Assembly: GCA_034698045.1 (NCBI GenBank)
Contig: JAQGAU010000034.1
Location: 1 to 53,070, forward strand
Direction of reading: 5' to 3'
Source: Paramacrobiotus richtersi
Lineage: Eukaryota; Tardigrada; Eutardigrada; Parachela; Macrobiotidae
DNA: 53,070 nucleotides
The notes beneath the pieces were generated by a model. The model was not told the origin of the DNA. It saw only the letters and a list, made by a program, of their open reading frames with translations, and did no database searches. A program made the translations under genes and the position numbers. This document shows, piece by piece, positions 41,689-53,070 of the stretch (position 1 is the first letter of the stretch; each line of letters starts with the position of its first letter).

Positions 41689-42355
41689 AGCCGAAAAACT
41701 ATCGTGCGGTTAACATTCCATACGTATTACAAACTGCTGTTTGTGTGATCTTGTACGAAGTTGCTTTCTCGCTGGGGTAGAAAAAGTGTTTAAATTCATA
41801 AACGAGGAACGCTTTCGTTTTGTGATGAGCCCAGTAAAATTGTTCGTGTGACTAGCAATAAGCATTAAAGAATCTGAATGGCTCATAACTATCTTCTCGG
41901 TTAACTCAGTATAATTTTACACATACATTTTTTGCGAATTTTTTGATTAAACGGTCAATTTCAGCATTGCAACCTAGACTCGCTGTTCAAGTGCAGACTT
42001 ACGTAATAAAGTACACCAGACACTATCAACAGAACTAGAAGTAAATAACATGGTTGATGCAATTGTATGTATGCTCACAATCAGCATCTTTGCCCCGACT
42101 GTCTGATAAACCTGTTCCCTATTATTTGTATTTGAGTGCACAACACTCTTAACCATATTCAATATCAATACACAGTGCAGAATGCCGGCAGCCGATATGT
42201 CTCGCGTATGGAACGCCGACTTCAAGTGCTCCATCAGCAAATCGTTAAACCAACAACCTTCCCACCTCATGTGTTGACATTTGCATCATAACATCGATCG
42301 ACGACGCGACGCATGGTGCTTCCCTTATTCAGTAGACGAACGTTTTTTCGGCAAA
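41689..42355. other. Intergenic between P450 genes 4 and 5
   Basis: About 670 nt with no exon. The exact inverted repeat seen before genes 3 and 4 is not present; only a partial GCCGATATG-type stretch is seen near 42190. Confidence 0.4.
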
Positions 42356-44848
42356 ATGGCGTTGTTTTGGATTGCAGCTGTTGTTTTGGGCCTTCTCTCC
42401 TACATTATCTAGTACGTTCTCGAAACATCAGTGAAATTATAACTTCTTAATAAAATTTGACTAAATGTATCGTTTGATAGCGATGCTTTCCGGAAGAAGA
42501 ACTACTGGTCGGATAAGGGAATTCCTTCCATTCCAGGTTTGCCGATTCTGGGCAATGTGCTCCAACAAGGCGGATTCGGAAAGGTACACTTAAGCACGAC
42601 ATTCGGGATATTTCAAACCATTTTATTAATGTTTTGCTGATGTGTTTTATTAGCCAGGGGAAGAGACATTCGACCTGAAATGGACCAAGAAGCTCGGACG
42701 TTTGTTTGGGTATGCGTTTACTCTCCAAGCTGATTGCCAAAGCATTTTGCATGCAAAGAAGCTAATGCGATAAGTGTTCTGCAGTTTCTTCGACGGATCA
42801 ACACCGATAGTCATGGTCAGCGACCTGGAGATGCTGAAGAACATCATGGTCAAGGATTTTTCCCATTTTGTCAACCGGCGTGTAAGCATGAGCAGCAACA
42901 CTGAGATCAACTGCAAACAAACCAGTGACAGTTTACATGCAAGCGATTTATTTAGGAGGTCGGGATAAATGGTCCTGTTATGGAACTGAATGTGATCGAC
43001 CTCCGTGATCAGCAATGGAAGGTATTTCTCACATGCAACATAAAAGTTTTTCGTACAATATAAGCAATTTTTTCTGTTGCGTTAGAATGTTCGGAGTGTG
43101 TTAACGCCAACGTTCGCCTCTGGAAAAATCAAACAGGTAAAAAATTCTGTTAGACACAATCTTCTAAACTTGCAGTTTATAGTTTTTCTGTTAGATGAAT
43201 CCATTGATTAAAGAATGTGGAGATGATCTGCTACGCAAAATGGGCGATTACGCTGACAGTGGCGATGACTGTCCTGTGAAAGAGTTGTATGGTCGATTAA
43301 CCATGGATGTCATCGCCACGACTTTCTTCGCGACGAAAATTAACTCACAAGATGACCCGAATAACGGCTTTGTCCTGCATGCCAAAAGTATTTTCAATCT
43401 GAGTCAGTTCAGCCCGCTGATCCTCCTTACCAGTAAGACTGTGACAGTCAACTCAAATACTTGAACAGTAATTCACTAAGCTTGGTATAACCGATTCAGC
43501 ACTCTTTCCAAAATTCCGAACGGTACTGCGAGCACTAAACTATTCGAGCTTTCCCAAAGACGATGTGGACTTTTTCGTTAAAAACACCGAAGAGATTATC
43601 AAAATGCGGGTTTCTTCCAAACAGGTACGCTTTTATGTTCCTGACCTCTTGTATATGTCTGCCGGGAAAATTAGGTCATTGTTGGTTTGTTATCTTTATT
43701 GATAGGTACGGAAAGATTTTCTGCAACTAATGCTGAATTCCTTGAAATCCCAAAGTGCCTCGCAATCGACAAAGGAAACTTCCACGGTCGTGCGAAATGA
43801 TACTTCCAATGAAGCTGATGTGGCTTCGTCTGGATTGACACTGGGTGATAAGCCGTTGACTCACTCCAACTACAAGTTGACGAATGAAGTATGTCTCCGA
43901 AAACATTCTTCAAATTACATTTACCGTTATCGTTTACCTGTTTAGGAATTAGTAGCGCAAGCGATCATCTTCTTTCTTGCTGGCTACGAAACCACCGCTA
44001 CGACCTTAACCTATCTGACCTACTGCTTAACACTCAACCAGGATGCCCAGGAGAAACTGCGCAAAGAGATCTTTGCCGTGTTGGGTGACAAAGAGAATGT
44101 GGAGTACGATGATCTGGCCGAGTTGGGTTATTTGGATCAGTGTATCAACGAGACACTCCGCCTGTATCCGCCCATTACCCGCACAGAACGGGACACGAAT
44201 GAAGACTGGGAGTACAACGGTGTCAAGTACGAGAAAGGCACCATCGTGGCTATCCCCATTTTTGCTATTAATCGTGATCCGGAATACTGGCCGAATCCCG
44301 AAACATATGACCCGGATAGGTTTGTGAAACTGAATACTAATTACTGAAATTTTCATTTGTACGTATGAGTGGGTAAGGTCAAGCAGATTTAATAGTTAAC
44401 AATTCGTTAGGTTCTCCCCTGAAAACAAGCAGAACATCCGACCATACTCTTTCATGTCATTTGGACAAGGTCCGAGGAACTGCATCGGCATGCGATTTGC
44501 GTACTACGAAATCAAGGTCGTCATGGCCAATCTGTTGCGTAAATACCGCTTCGTCAAATGCAGCCAAACTCAGGTACTACAGTTTAGCGTGCTTACGGAA
44601 ACACCAACAATTTTACCATTTTTCTGACGCTCCCTTTATTGTTAGTTACGTATGTTCTGCCACGAAAACCGTTTGGTTTGAATAATTACCAGTACAAGAG
44701 TACTTTAGCTTATGTTACTTTTGTACAGTTTTATGGCCTCGGTATATTTCTAACTGATGCTTGTTCGTAGGTGCCTCTTATTGTGAAAGACGAAGTGGGA
44801 TTGCTGGGTACAGAAAAGGGCGTTTGGGCCAAAGTCGAAAGGGTTTGA
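42356..44848 (+). CDS. CYP3A-like cytochrome P450, gene 5 (12 exons, 529 aa)
   Basis: Most diverged member of the second subgroup. Exons: 42356-42411, 42481-42583, 42654-42709, 42785-42881, 42956-43021, 43086-43136, 43195-43432, 43500-43624, 43706-43888, 43946-44319, 44411-44573, 44771-44848. Anchor MALFWIAAVVLGLLSYIIY, then YWSDKGIPSIPGLPILGN, with Ser where the other four have Pro in YWP. C-helix QQWK plus NVRSVLTPTFASGKIKQ, AGYETTATT, ETLRLYPP, and PDRF rather than PERF, a conservative change in the meander motif. Heme loop FGQGPRNCIG with Cys about 474. All phases close without stops. It lacks the promoter inverted repeat of genes 3 and 4, so regulation may differ. Confidence 0.87.
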
Positions 44849-45109
44849 CGGACATGCGCTTACATACGTCCGCTGGTCTATCTGTACAGCGGTTTCTTCC
44901 AGCTTTACTCAATTTGCAAAAACTGAGTGTTTGTATTCGAAGCAAAGTTATAGACAATTTTGTCCTGCTGTTTTAACCATTTCTACTCCTGAATTACGGT
45001 TAGCTAGCAAATAACTGAAATGTGAATAAGGTATTCGTAGCTGAGAAGTTGGTGCAATATGCTGTAGATTAGAGTTTCGGAAACACTGCGCAACGCCTTG
45101 TCTTGCTAG

Positions 45110-46062
45110 TTAATTAGTAAACAAACATGCAGACTTATAATGTAACATTAGCGCACGAATTCGAGACACGCCGGCGAGAATGTTTGGGACATTGGCCATC
45201 CCCGGCTCGACCGCGGAGTCTCGTGGTACAGCCGGACGTGCACGACCACCGGAAGGGGGTGCTGCGTGGGCAACGCTCGATGAACCCGATTCGTGGCCGG
45301 GTGTGTGATGGACCCGGTGAGCGCTCTCTACCGGTTTGAGTAGTAGTGTTTCGGCAAAGGTCACCACATTCAACCAAGAAATCTTGCCGTCGTAACCGAC
45401 GAAACGCGTACACAGTGAATAATGGGAATCCAGAGCGGAAGCCAGAGCTTCGCTGTAGCGATCACTGGAACCCGAAAAGCCTCGGATTTGCTTCGAAACG
45501 GCTGACAAATTGAGACCTTCCATGAAAGGAGTTACAATGAGAATGCACTGTACTACTGAGAAGCCCACGGAACAAGTTCGACAGGATGATTAACTGTGAA
45601 GAAATATATCGTGTTGCTAACCACAGTTATTGCGGGACGTAAAGCGACAAATGCGGACAAGACAATTAAATTTTTGAATGCATGGATGGGCTGCACGGAC
45701 GGGGAGAGATGACCTATGATCGTTCTGGCATTGGCCGGGAGGAAACCGTTTAATCGCCATATCTCAATGGCACAGATCAGTCTGGTCAATGGAAACAGTT
45801 GGACGGGGACGAACAAAATGGACTGGGAAAGTGGATTTCTGCTTAGCTGTCGCAACGAAATCTCAACATCCCACAATATACTGGTTGAGAACTAAAGGAG
45901 CAAATATGTCACCAGTCCAAACTCGAGCACGACGCGCCGTTGGGTTGACTTGGTAAGATTCTTGAGTGGAAAACAACAGTTACCGCACAGATATAACATG
46001 ATGTACCAATAACGGTGCACTTTGAGGATCGTTACTGGTAACTGCGCTCTTGTCGTTTGCAT
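45110..46062 (-). CDS. Polytopic membrane protein, possibly gustatory-receptor-like (3 exons)
   Basis: Exons proposed: 46062-45913, 45891-45595, 45547-45110, giving 294 aa if complete. The second intron would be only 47 nt; it resolves two overlapping frames at 45553-45568 that otherwise look like a frameshift. Hydrophobic segments are visible at WYIMLYLCGNCCF, SQSILFVPVQLFPL, NLIVLSAFVALRPAITVV, ILIVTPFMEGL and ISWLNVVTFAETLLL. The layout and the GYDGKISW segment before the last hydrophobic stretch recall the insect gustatory receptor (7tm_7) C-terminus, but its TYxxxxxQF signature is not clear. The part after LLLKP is Pro/Arg-rich and may be intron or 3' UTR. The first intron (45892-45912) would be only 21 nt, too short to be normal, so either the boundary is wrong or the gene is decaying. 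Identity is uncertain. Confidence 0.35.
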
Positions 46063-46820
46063 TTGTTCTTTGGCTACTGAACCGGGGACAAGAAAGAACT
46101 ACGACAAGAAGCAATATTAATGGAGAAATCAGTTATACACCTTGCAGTAACAGCAATCTGTTCGTGTTTGCAGTTTAAAAGAATTGGTAACGCCGTAGAC
46201 TGGCCCGCAGCTCCAGTTCAATCTTCGTACGACTTTTAGGTCATCAACCTACAAAGTTGTACCAAGGGCAACAAAGTCAGATAATCAGTTGCGGAGCGGA
46301 CATCCGCCTACGGCAAGGGCATGATAACGGTGCAACAAGTATACACAACCTAATTTATATAGTGTATCGCGGTATGATGCGGTACCCTTGCTCTGTGTTT
46401 GATTAGGTGATTAAGTGGCCCTCCAGTGTTTTCGTTGCCTTTGTGATGCCAGCTAAGTATTTGTTTGTTTGTATTTGTTTTTCGCCATCGCAGCCGAACA
46501 ACAACGGAATAGTCAATAAACATCATTTTCATGAATCATGAGCCATCGTTAATGCTTCAGCCAGCAACGATGACGCTTCCTCCGACTATGTTTACATCCA
46601 CATAAACCCCGGATAATGATATCGACTACTAAGTCACATGCCGGTATGAAAACTCCGATTATATAAAATAGCTCAATGTCCATAATACACTGCAGAACTG
46701 CACAAATAGAACGTTAAGCCAAAACTAACAAAATCAAATTGGTAAAAACATGGCCGCAATACAATAAATCGAACAATGCCGGATCCACTGTGACAGGCTC
46801 TTGTTACCGGCCCGCAGAAT
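46063..46820. other. Intergenic, no firm gene
   Basis: About 760 nt between the membrane-protein gene start and the F-box gene stop. A possible minus-strand exon at about 46235-46145 (acceptor tgtag, donor gtgtat) has no recognisable motif and is not called. Confidence 0.35.
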
Positions 46821-49800
46821 TCAAAAGTTAAGAACAAGAACCAGCTTCTCATAGCAGCACGTCTTGACCAGACTGTGCGCAGTAATACGGTTCAGCTTGT
46901 CCAGTTCCAAATTACCCAGATCGCCGCACGTCCATTCCTTGCCACGCAACTCGTTACTGTCGCGTGGATCAGCGCTCTGGCGCTCGTTCAGGATCTGTGG
47001 AAAAACAATGAATAAACCATCGGAAATGTCACTTGTCTACTTCAACAAACGGCCGAACCCAAATGACACTTGCAAAGCTTGCATTATCAACTTAAACACT
47101 CGTAACAACCATGTATATTATGCATCAAACAGCATGGTATAAGTAAACAGAAACCAGTAAACTTCCCTCTACAAATGTACGTTTACGCATTGCCCATTAC
47201 GCTAATAGACATTCCATAAATCTGGAGACTGCAGTCGATAGGAAAGCGCTTATACTGTTAGATAAATCATCTAATAAGTTTATTTAACCACTGACGTATT
47301 TTCTAGCCTGGAACACGTCCGTTAATAAAACTTTGTGATTAAAATGATACCAGAGTCTTAAGATTCTGCAGCCCGATATGTGACCTTCGAATGTGTTTGT
47401 AAGGCAATGGGTGTACTGGTTTGTACTTTGTTGTTAAGACTTTCTCTGGATTGTTGTGATCTCGTTACTCACGTTTTTGTGGGGTAGTGCTGTTTGTCTT
47501 AACCTGACGTTGTTTTCTGTGGATTGTACTGTACTTTTGTTGATACGCAAGTGTCTGATGCTCGATCATTTTTAAACGGTTTGCGTTGGACGCTGAACAT
47601 TAAACTATACCTCAGCCAACTGATCAGGCAGCTCGTCGTCCGAGTTGTCATTCATCCACTCCGTCCAGCAGGCCACATCCGCATCGGTTAACGGCGCCAG
47701 GCTCTTGTCCATCAAGCTCCATAAGGTGTCCGTAGACAACTCATCCGTGATCCGTCCTTTCGCAACACGCACGACGACAGGTGTCTAAACAATAAACGAT
47801 AAGAAAAGAAACATCAAAACATGAACTCCATCGGTATTCTTTACCTTATCTCCCGACAGCACGATACAGACATCCCTCAGCACCAACGTATGACACACGG
47901 ATGTAAACGTGTTCAGTTCGTCGCGCATTTGATTGACAAATCTAGTGAAATGACCGCGTCGTTCCATGAAATGCCAGCGCCACTGCCAGGCGACGTCGAC
48001 CAGCATAAGAGTGTCCAGTCGTGGCAGCTGGTTTTCCTGCACCACGAGAAGTACTTATTAGCTAAGTACTCGTTAAGTACTACTCTGTATGCAGTTACAC
48101 CGTACTCCATGTAACGAATACCGTTTTCGCTGCTCGCATGCTCAAACTGTTATTCTTATCCGAAGCCTTGAGCGCAGCGGAGTGCTGAACCACACTACAC
48201 TACGATTTGTCGTACATCAGCAAAGGTCACGGATCTTTTACCCAGCATGTCCAAACCAGGTCAAGAAAGTGAAGAAAACATTACTATAAGATACGGTAGA
48301 AGAAAGTGCTATGTTCACGTACGTTTTACCTAATTTCCTATTTCAAAAACTGATCAAAAATTTACAAAATTCAAAAAAAACCTAAAATTTTCGATCGCCA
48401 GTGAAGTCTCTTCTAAACAGTTTGGCTACTGTAATGGTATAATAATAAACCTATATTAACAGCATTGCTGGTAATGCATCTGGCCATAAGATCGCTTCGC
48501 GCGGGTTCGATTCCCACTGCAACTAATTTTCACTGCCCAACACTACTGAAACACTCTGGACACCATATGCAGCGCAAACTGCATAGAAAAATGCACAATA
48601 AAAAAATCTACGACTTTCAGTACTGTACATACATACCTTGTGCCAAGTGTAGACTGTTTTTAGGGTACCGAGCGTTAGTCAAAATGACGATACGTACATA
48701 CCTTAAAGATACAACGGAATAAACGTCCGCTGCACATAAGCGATGCATAGTGCTGCTTATCGGCAAAGTGGTCGCGTGCAGCAGAGAAACCATTGCGTGC
48801 AGCGGAGGAACCGTTGTCGAAAATACTCCCGGTATTGACGGTGGTCGTATACGCGATAATCTTCGTCTGGGCCGTCCAGCGTTTCAGCAGACACATGCGC
48901 GGCATGATACTCGCTGAACCCAATGCCCGATTGTTGTCCGACACACGAAACATTCGATTCCCCGGCACCGTGGTCAAAATGCCGTTCCACAGGGAGCATA
49001 CGCGGCGCAGCTTGGTCTGTGGCACACCATCCAGACAGTCAAAGATCTCGGTCAGAATCTCCCCTGGTAGCGCTTGATTCATTGGTGGGAGCTTAAACAA
49101 TGCGTCCGAGAAGAGACATGATTGCCCAAAACCCGGCAGTGGCGACCCAAACAATGAGAAATTAGCAAAGCTTCCGTTAGACTGAGACACTGGACCACTG
49201 GCCACGCGAGACGATGCAGTGAAAACTGTAGCCAAGGGTTTCAGACCGTTGTTACCGAACAACGGAACAGATAGTGGATCGACAGGTGTAGAGCGTGGAG
49301 CGGGATTCACACCACCAAACAGACCGAAAGGTTCCCCACCGAAAAATGCTCGCTTGGCGTTCTTCTCCGCTTCCACGGTTAGGGCATCATTTGTGCGTTT
49401 TCGCTGCATCTGCGGTGTCACTCCCAGCATACGGTATAGTGCATCACCCTGTAAACGATAGAATCATATGATTTATATCCATAAATTTCCCATACCAGCA
49501 AACGGGTTCACATTTTTCGAATTGATTCACTGTTTTATTAGTCAGATCTTTTTTTAATCGTTAATATTTGATTCCAGAGGTATGCGTGCAATCGTTTACC
49601 ATTCAAAATTTCTCCTTTATTATTATTATTATTTTTAAATTTTTTTCTTAATTTTTTCTATTATTATCAATTTTTTTATTAAATGATAATTAAAACTACA
49701 GAAACAGCCACGTACAGTATCTCGTCGGTAACACAATCCCACACGATCAACCCGTTTACCGACAATTATCTTCCGCAAACGCGAAGTAAGGAGGCAACGC

Positions 49801-50806
49801 TCGTTTAAATTACGACTCTTGAGCCGCTTACGATCAACTTGCAAATCCGCCCGAACGAAACACAATGCGATAAAAAAATTTCAAAAATCAAAAGAATCTA
49901 ACTTCACCGCAATGCCGCGCGTTAAAGCGGAAGAGAATTCACGGAAAATATTCCAGAAAATCTCATCAAAATCTACCATGACTTCAGAAATCATATATTC
50001 GATGTTATGGTTTTGTGAAATTAATAGTTTCATAATACGACTGGCTGTGAAGAAATATAAGAAATAAACCACAGGCAAATTCCAAATTTCTGTCTATGTT
50101 GTACCTCCAGTTTTGGGCAGCTACTACGGTAATCCCGATCGAATTTCCGACGAAATCGATCCGTGATCTTCAGCACATGCAGAACACCCCCATCAATATG
50201 CGTGGCCACCATCCACTGCCCGGAGCAGTTGGCATTGAAACGCTCTAGCAGACACCGATCAGCCGATGGCGTCTGGTAAGGTCCCGGTGACGGCGACCCA
50301 CTAGCGACCCCGCTCGGCAGCTGCACTTCTTCCTTGACAAACTGGCCCTTCTCGAGCAGAAACTTCTCAAGCCCTTCCTCGCTGCGTTGTTCTCGAAGGC
50401 ATTCACCCGGTATAACCTCCAGTGCACTTCCATCTGGGGTGGTGATTCGCACCAAAGCGTACGAACCGAACAGACAAAACTCCCCAATGAGAAGTGTTCC
50501 TGGATACCATTTGGCTGGCTCCTCGCGTTGCAGACGCAGCAACGCGTCCACCGCTACGCTGTCAGTGTTGGGGGTGGATGGCTCTTTAAAGGGCTCCAGT
50601 TTGCTGCGATAAATCTGGCCGAAAGGGACCAGGGTAGAGTTCCCAGCACGGAAGTCGATCATCAGACCCTCCTCGGTGCAGTCGATAACGCGACCATGAT
50701 GCAGTAATCCGTCAGCTCCGCGCGCATCGACCGTGTTCCAATGAAGATTCTTATCCGCGTACGCGGGCACGCCGGACGATGAGAAGGGTTTAAAGCCGAA
50801 AACCAT
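46821..50806 (-). CDS. F-box protein (5 exons, 662 aa)
   Basis: Putative substrate adaptor of an SCF ubiquitin ligase. Exons: 50806-50105, 49448-48702, 48036-47845, 47784-47611, 46994-46821; each has a length divisible by three, giving 663 codons with stop. Residues 1-70 contain WNTVDARGADGLLHHGRVID followed by GLMIDFRAG, a small beta-rich segment that looks Tudor-like but is not firmly recognised. Residues around 345-380 are the F-box: LPGEILTEIFDCLDGVP, then LRRVCSLWNGIL, which would bind Skp1. Between them is a low-complexity Phe-Gly/Ser-Pro linker. The C-terminal half (VDVAWQWRWHFMERRGHF and later WSLMDKSLAPLTDADV) holds no leucine-rich repeats or WD motifs I can identify. The start is the first ATG in a frame opened by no nearby acceptor. 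The target is unknown. Confidence 0.8.
48466..48523 (+). pseudogene. tRNA-like relic in an F-box gene intron
   Basis: The stretch holds a good RNA polymerase III B-box (GGTTCGATTCC at 48504-48514) about 30 nt after a TGGTAATGCATCTGG segment that resembles an A-box and D-arm. No acceptor stem pairs, the T-arm is incomplete and no standard anticodon loop forms. It may be a decayed tRNA or the head of a tRNA-derived SINE, lying in the second intron of the F-box gene on the opposite strand. Confidence 0.4.
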
Positions 50807-50825
50807 TTTTGAAATTCACAGAAAG

Positions 50826-50848
50826 TGAGAGTGAGAGAGAGAGAGAGT
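50826..50848. repeat. GA microsatellite
   Basis: A short GA-rich run (GAGAGTGAGAGAGAGAGAGAG) lies about 20-40 nt upstream of the F-box gene start codon, in its 5' UTR or promoter. Confidence 0.8.
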
Positions 50849-53070
50849 AAGACGTCCGTAAGTTACGAGAATGAAAGCATGAAACATGCTGTGATTCAAC
50901 TATCACGGTACGCAGGCGTATTGTAGTGACTGCCACCCCCGTGCGGTTTTCTGCATAATATTATTGACAAAATTATTATTCTGCTTTTCTTTTACCATCC
51001 ACGTATTTACCATCCAAGTGGTCGCAATCATAAACCTGACAAAAGCACCGGAGCGGAAAAGTAAAAATCGAAAAAATAGAAAAACAGAAAAAATAGTCAG
51101 ACGACTATAGTCGCCGGAAATGCATAAGAGACAGGCGCAGGAAATAACTATAAAATATGATTAAAGTATACCTTTTTCCTAAACATAGCTCATTGCCGAA
51201 TAAAAACTTGTCTCTAGGTAATTAGGAATTTTCACACAATAACTAAGCTATAAATCCATACCGTCTCGTTTGTTTCTGGCTGGATCTGCGTATGTCAAAA
51301 AGCGCAAGAACTCCACGCTCTCTTGTTACAAGAAAGAAAGCTTTTCTCAAAAGCAGGCTATACTTGATAGGTATACAGGAGATCTCAAACTGTGACCTGA
51401 CCATTTGATTAAGGTATATCAACGATATCAACTGAGCGACTATATAATTTGCATTGGCAAGATTCTTGTGTGGAAAACAACAGTAACCGCACTGATATAA
51501 CGTGATGAACCAACTGTAATTGTACGAACGATTGTTCGAACGATTTGTACTCACAGAACAATACGTACTGCTGCACCGTATCACGTACTCAGGACAAAAC
51601 AACCGAGCAATTCTCCAGGTAGATCAAAACCTTTGGAAGAACCTTCGAGGCCTTTGGCACAAACTAGAAACATCGAGCTGGATCAAAATCAAACAGAAAG
51701 CGCCCTTGCCTTAGCTGACCGGTTTATTATTCTTTATTCATGACTTGGAAAATGTACACAACAACAGACGCTAAAGCTTTCGATCTTGTATTTCCTAATC
51801 TGCATAAGTCACGCTCTCTTGTCTCCGAGGCGGATGCCAATCGTAACAGCTGCTGTATCGTGACCTGACACGAGGCCGGATTAAACCATCATTTTCGAGG
51901 CGCTTGCTGCGCCCCTTTAAATATTATGTACACTCTAAATTGCCTAGAGAGTCTCCAGATGTAAAGGGCAGGTTTTTTAACCCAGTCGTCCACTGAAACA
52001 GTAGAAGGAACTAGCAGATATAAGTACAAAAAAATACAGCCTTTATTGCGCTTCGGTCCCTATTGCCATACATCATCATACTGATTTACGTATCTGTACT
52101 GCATTATAACTGGGCCGATGAACTTATATTAATGCTATGCTATGCAACTGATATTAATGCTTTACAGTATCGGTAACAGATATCGCAGGCAGTTTGAAGC
52201 ATCTCCGAGTGCACTGTCATATAACAGAACGGTCTTCTACTATACTGAATCGGTAGCAGAATTTTGTCTGCAAATTATCATATAATTCTACATTGTATCT
52301 GTACAGTGACATACCACCGTAAAGTCATATCACAATGATACGTAACCGGCGTCGAACGAGCTTGTTTCAAATCGCAAACTCCGACGTTTACCCACAGTAC
52401 TCAAAGGTGCACTTCAAGTTATAAGATTTATTGGCAGTAGCTCCGAAGACAAGTGTCGGCTAATCAAAATTCAAAACTCAGACGAAATACTTCTCCCATT
52501 AGCAGTTAAGGAACAGTGTTTAAAATCAGACCGACGTTACCGCACATTATCTCCAGTCTTAACTGTGTTTATTGGCATTCGCACGGAAAAACTATTGTAG
52601 ACACAACTGTCTTAAATTAAACGCTCCATTCATAGTTCTCGGTTTGAACCTTTCACTGGAGAGTACGGTACATTCAGTATTACACATGCACGTTTTGTGT
52701 TGATAGAAAACGACCCTGAAAATCATGCACCAAATCCTGTCTAGGCCATCCGTAACTAGGAAAGTGCACTCGCTGATTGCGGGCACTGAATGACCGAAGC
52801 GAAGGAAGTCCGTGTAAGAACCACGAATTCTGAGCCAAAACTGGTATTTATCGATCTGATTAAGGAAATGTCTCGGTTTGTTAATTTTTACAATAAAATT
52901 CGACCAGGGCATATTTTCTAACATAATGGGCATGAACAAACAGGTTGTTTAGCTTGAAAATTCACCACGAATGGTTTCCAACTATTAGCTCTTGGGCGCT
53001 TCGCACAGGGATGTATCATGTGTGTGGTGGTTATCCGAACGGTAAGAGGCCAGAGCCAGTTACGAGAAAC
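50849..53070. other. Intergenic to window end, no gene seen
   Basis: About 2.2 kb upstream of the F-box gene. Apart from the 59-nt relic at 51456-51514 I find no motif-bearing exon. The longest frame (52592-52939, minus) has no recognisable features or splice context. Confidence 0.45.
51456..51514 (-). pseudogene. Relic of the first exon of the membrane-protein gene
   Basis: This 59-nt segment matches 45952-46010 at 52 of 59 positions by my count. On the minus strand it still reads as WFITLYQCGYCCFPHKNLA, compared with WYIMLYLCGNCCFPLKNLT in the first exon of the gene at 45110-46062. Similarity ends abruptly on both sides. It is either a decayed tandem copy on the far side of the F-box gene or an exon of an otherwise unrecognised relative. 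Confidence 0.6.

Noticed and set aside
45553..45568. Frameshift between two overlapping frames of the membrane-protein gene
   Set aside because: A short intron (45548-45594) with GT-AG ends joins the frames without a shift. Given the 21-nt gap earlier in the gene, decay remains possible, so the gene is kept at low confidence.
46145..46235. Possible upstream exon of the membrane-protein gene
   Set aside because: Splice-like ends are present but the translated segment has no membrane or family feature.
52592..52939. 115-codon minus-strand open frame near the window end
   Set aside because: No recognisable domain, membrane segment or splice context; composition resembles surrounding intergenic DNA.

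Overview
This is a eukaryotic, intron-rich window carrying animal gene families: p38-type MAP kinases, rhodopsin-class GPCRs, CYP3A-like cytochromes P450, secreted peptide precursors and an F-box protein. Introns are mostly 50-700 nt with GT-AG ends, and every multi-exon model below was built by hand by matching exon phase and family motifs. The compact tandem gene families, the GPCRs with an NR/NH-L-W-A-T motif in place of DRY, and the style of the F-box protein suggest a small ecdysozoan, most likely a tardigrade of the Hypsibius type. That assignment is inference; no sequence search was possible.

Layout. (1) 0.7-18.5 kb: three complete p38-like MAP kinase genes, each with 14 exons in the same phases. 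Two are minus-strand paralogs (756-4803 and 6847-11462); the third is on the plus strand (12700-18510), head-to-head with the second. The block looks like a duplicated divergent pair: between the first and second kinase a broken relic (about 6078-6320) of the third gene's first exon survives, and the intergenic DNA 4804-6077 resembles 11463-12699. All three keep K/HRD/DFG/TGY, have a Met at the gatekeeper position and carry N-terminal extensions of about 80-120 residues. Only the plus-strand copy keeps the acidic common-docking segment.
(2) 19.3-21.8 kb: two minus-strand genes for small secreted precursors ending in a related Cys-x6-Cys ring (C-x-R-aromatic-P-E-x-C).
(3) 22.6-28.8 kb: two class A GPCR paralogs arranged head-to-head, each with one phase-0 intron at the same place in TM3.
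(4) 29.5-44.8 kb: five tandem plus-strand CYP3A-like P450 genes, all apparently intact (526-530 aa). They form two subgroups by intron position (the first two with 13 exons, the last three with 12).
(5) 45.1-46.1 kb: a minus-strand polytopic membrane protein, possibly gustatory-receptor-like, with a relic of its first exon at 51.46 kb.
(6) 46.8-50.8 kb: a minus-strand, five-exon F-box protein of 662 aa. The remainder to 53.07 kb holds no gene I can support.

Taken together the window is mostly lineage-expanded environmental-response machinery: stress kinases, orphan receptors, peptide precursors, xenobiotic-type P450s and an F-box protein. There is no operon logic; clustering reflects tandem duplication. 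I see no CRISPR array, rRNA, intact tRNA or intact transposon.
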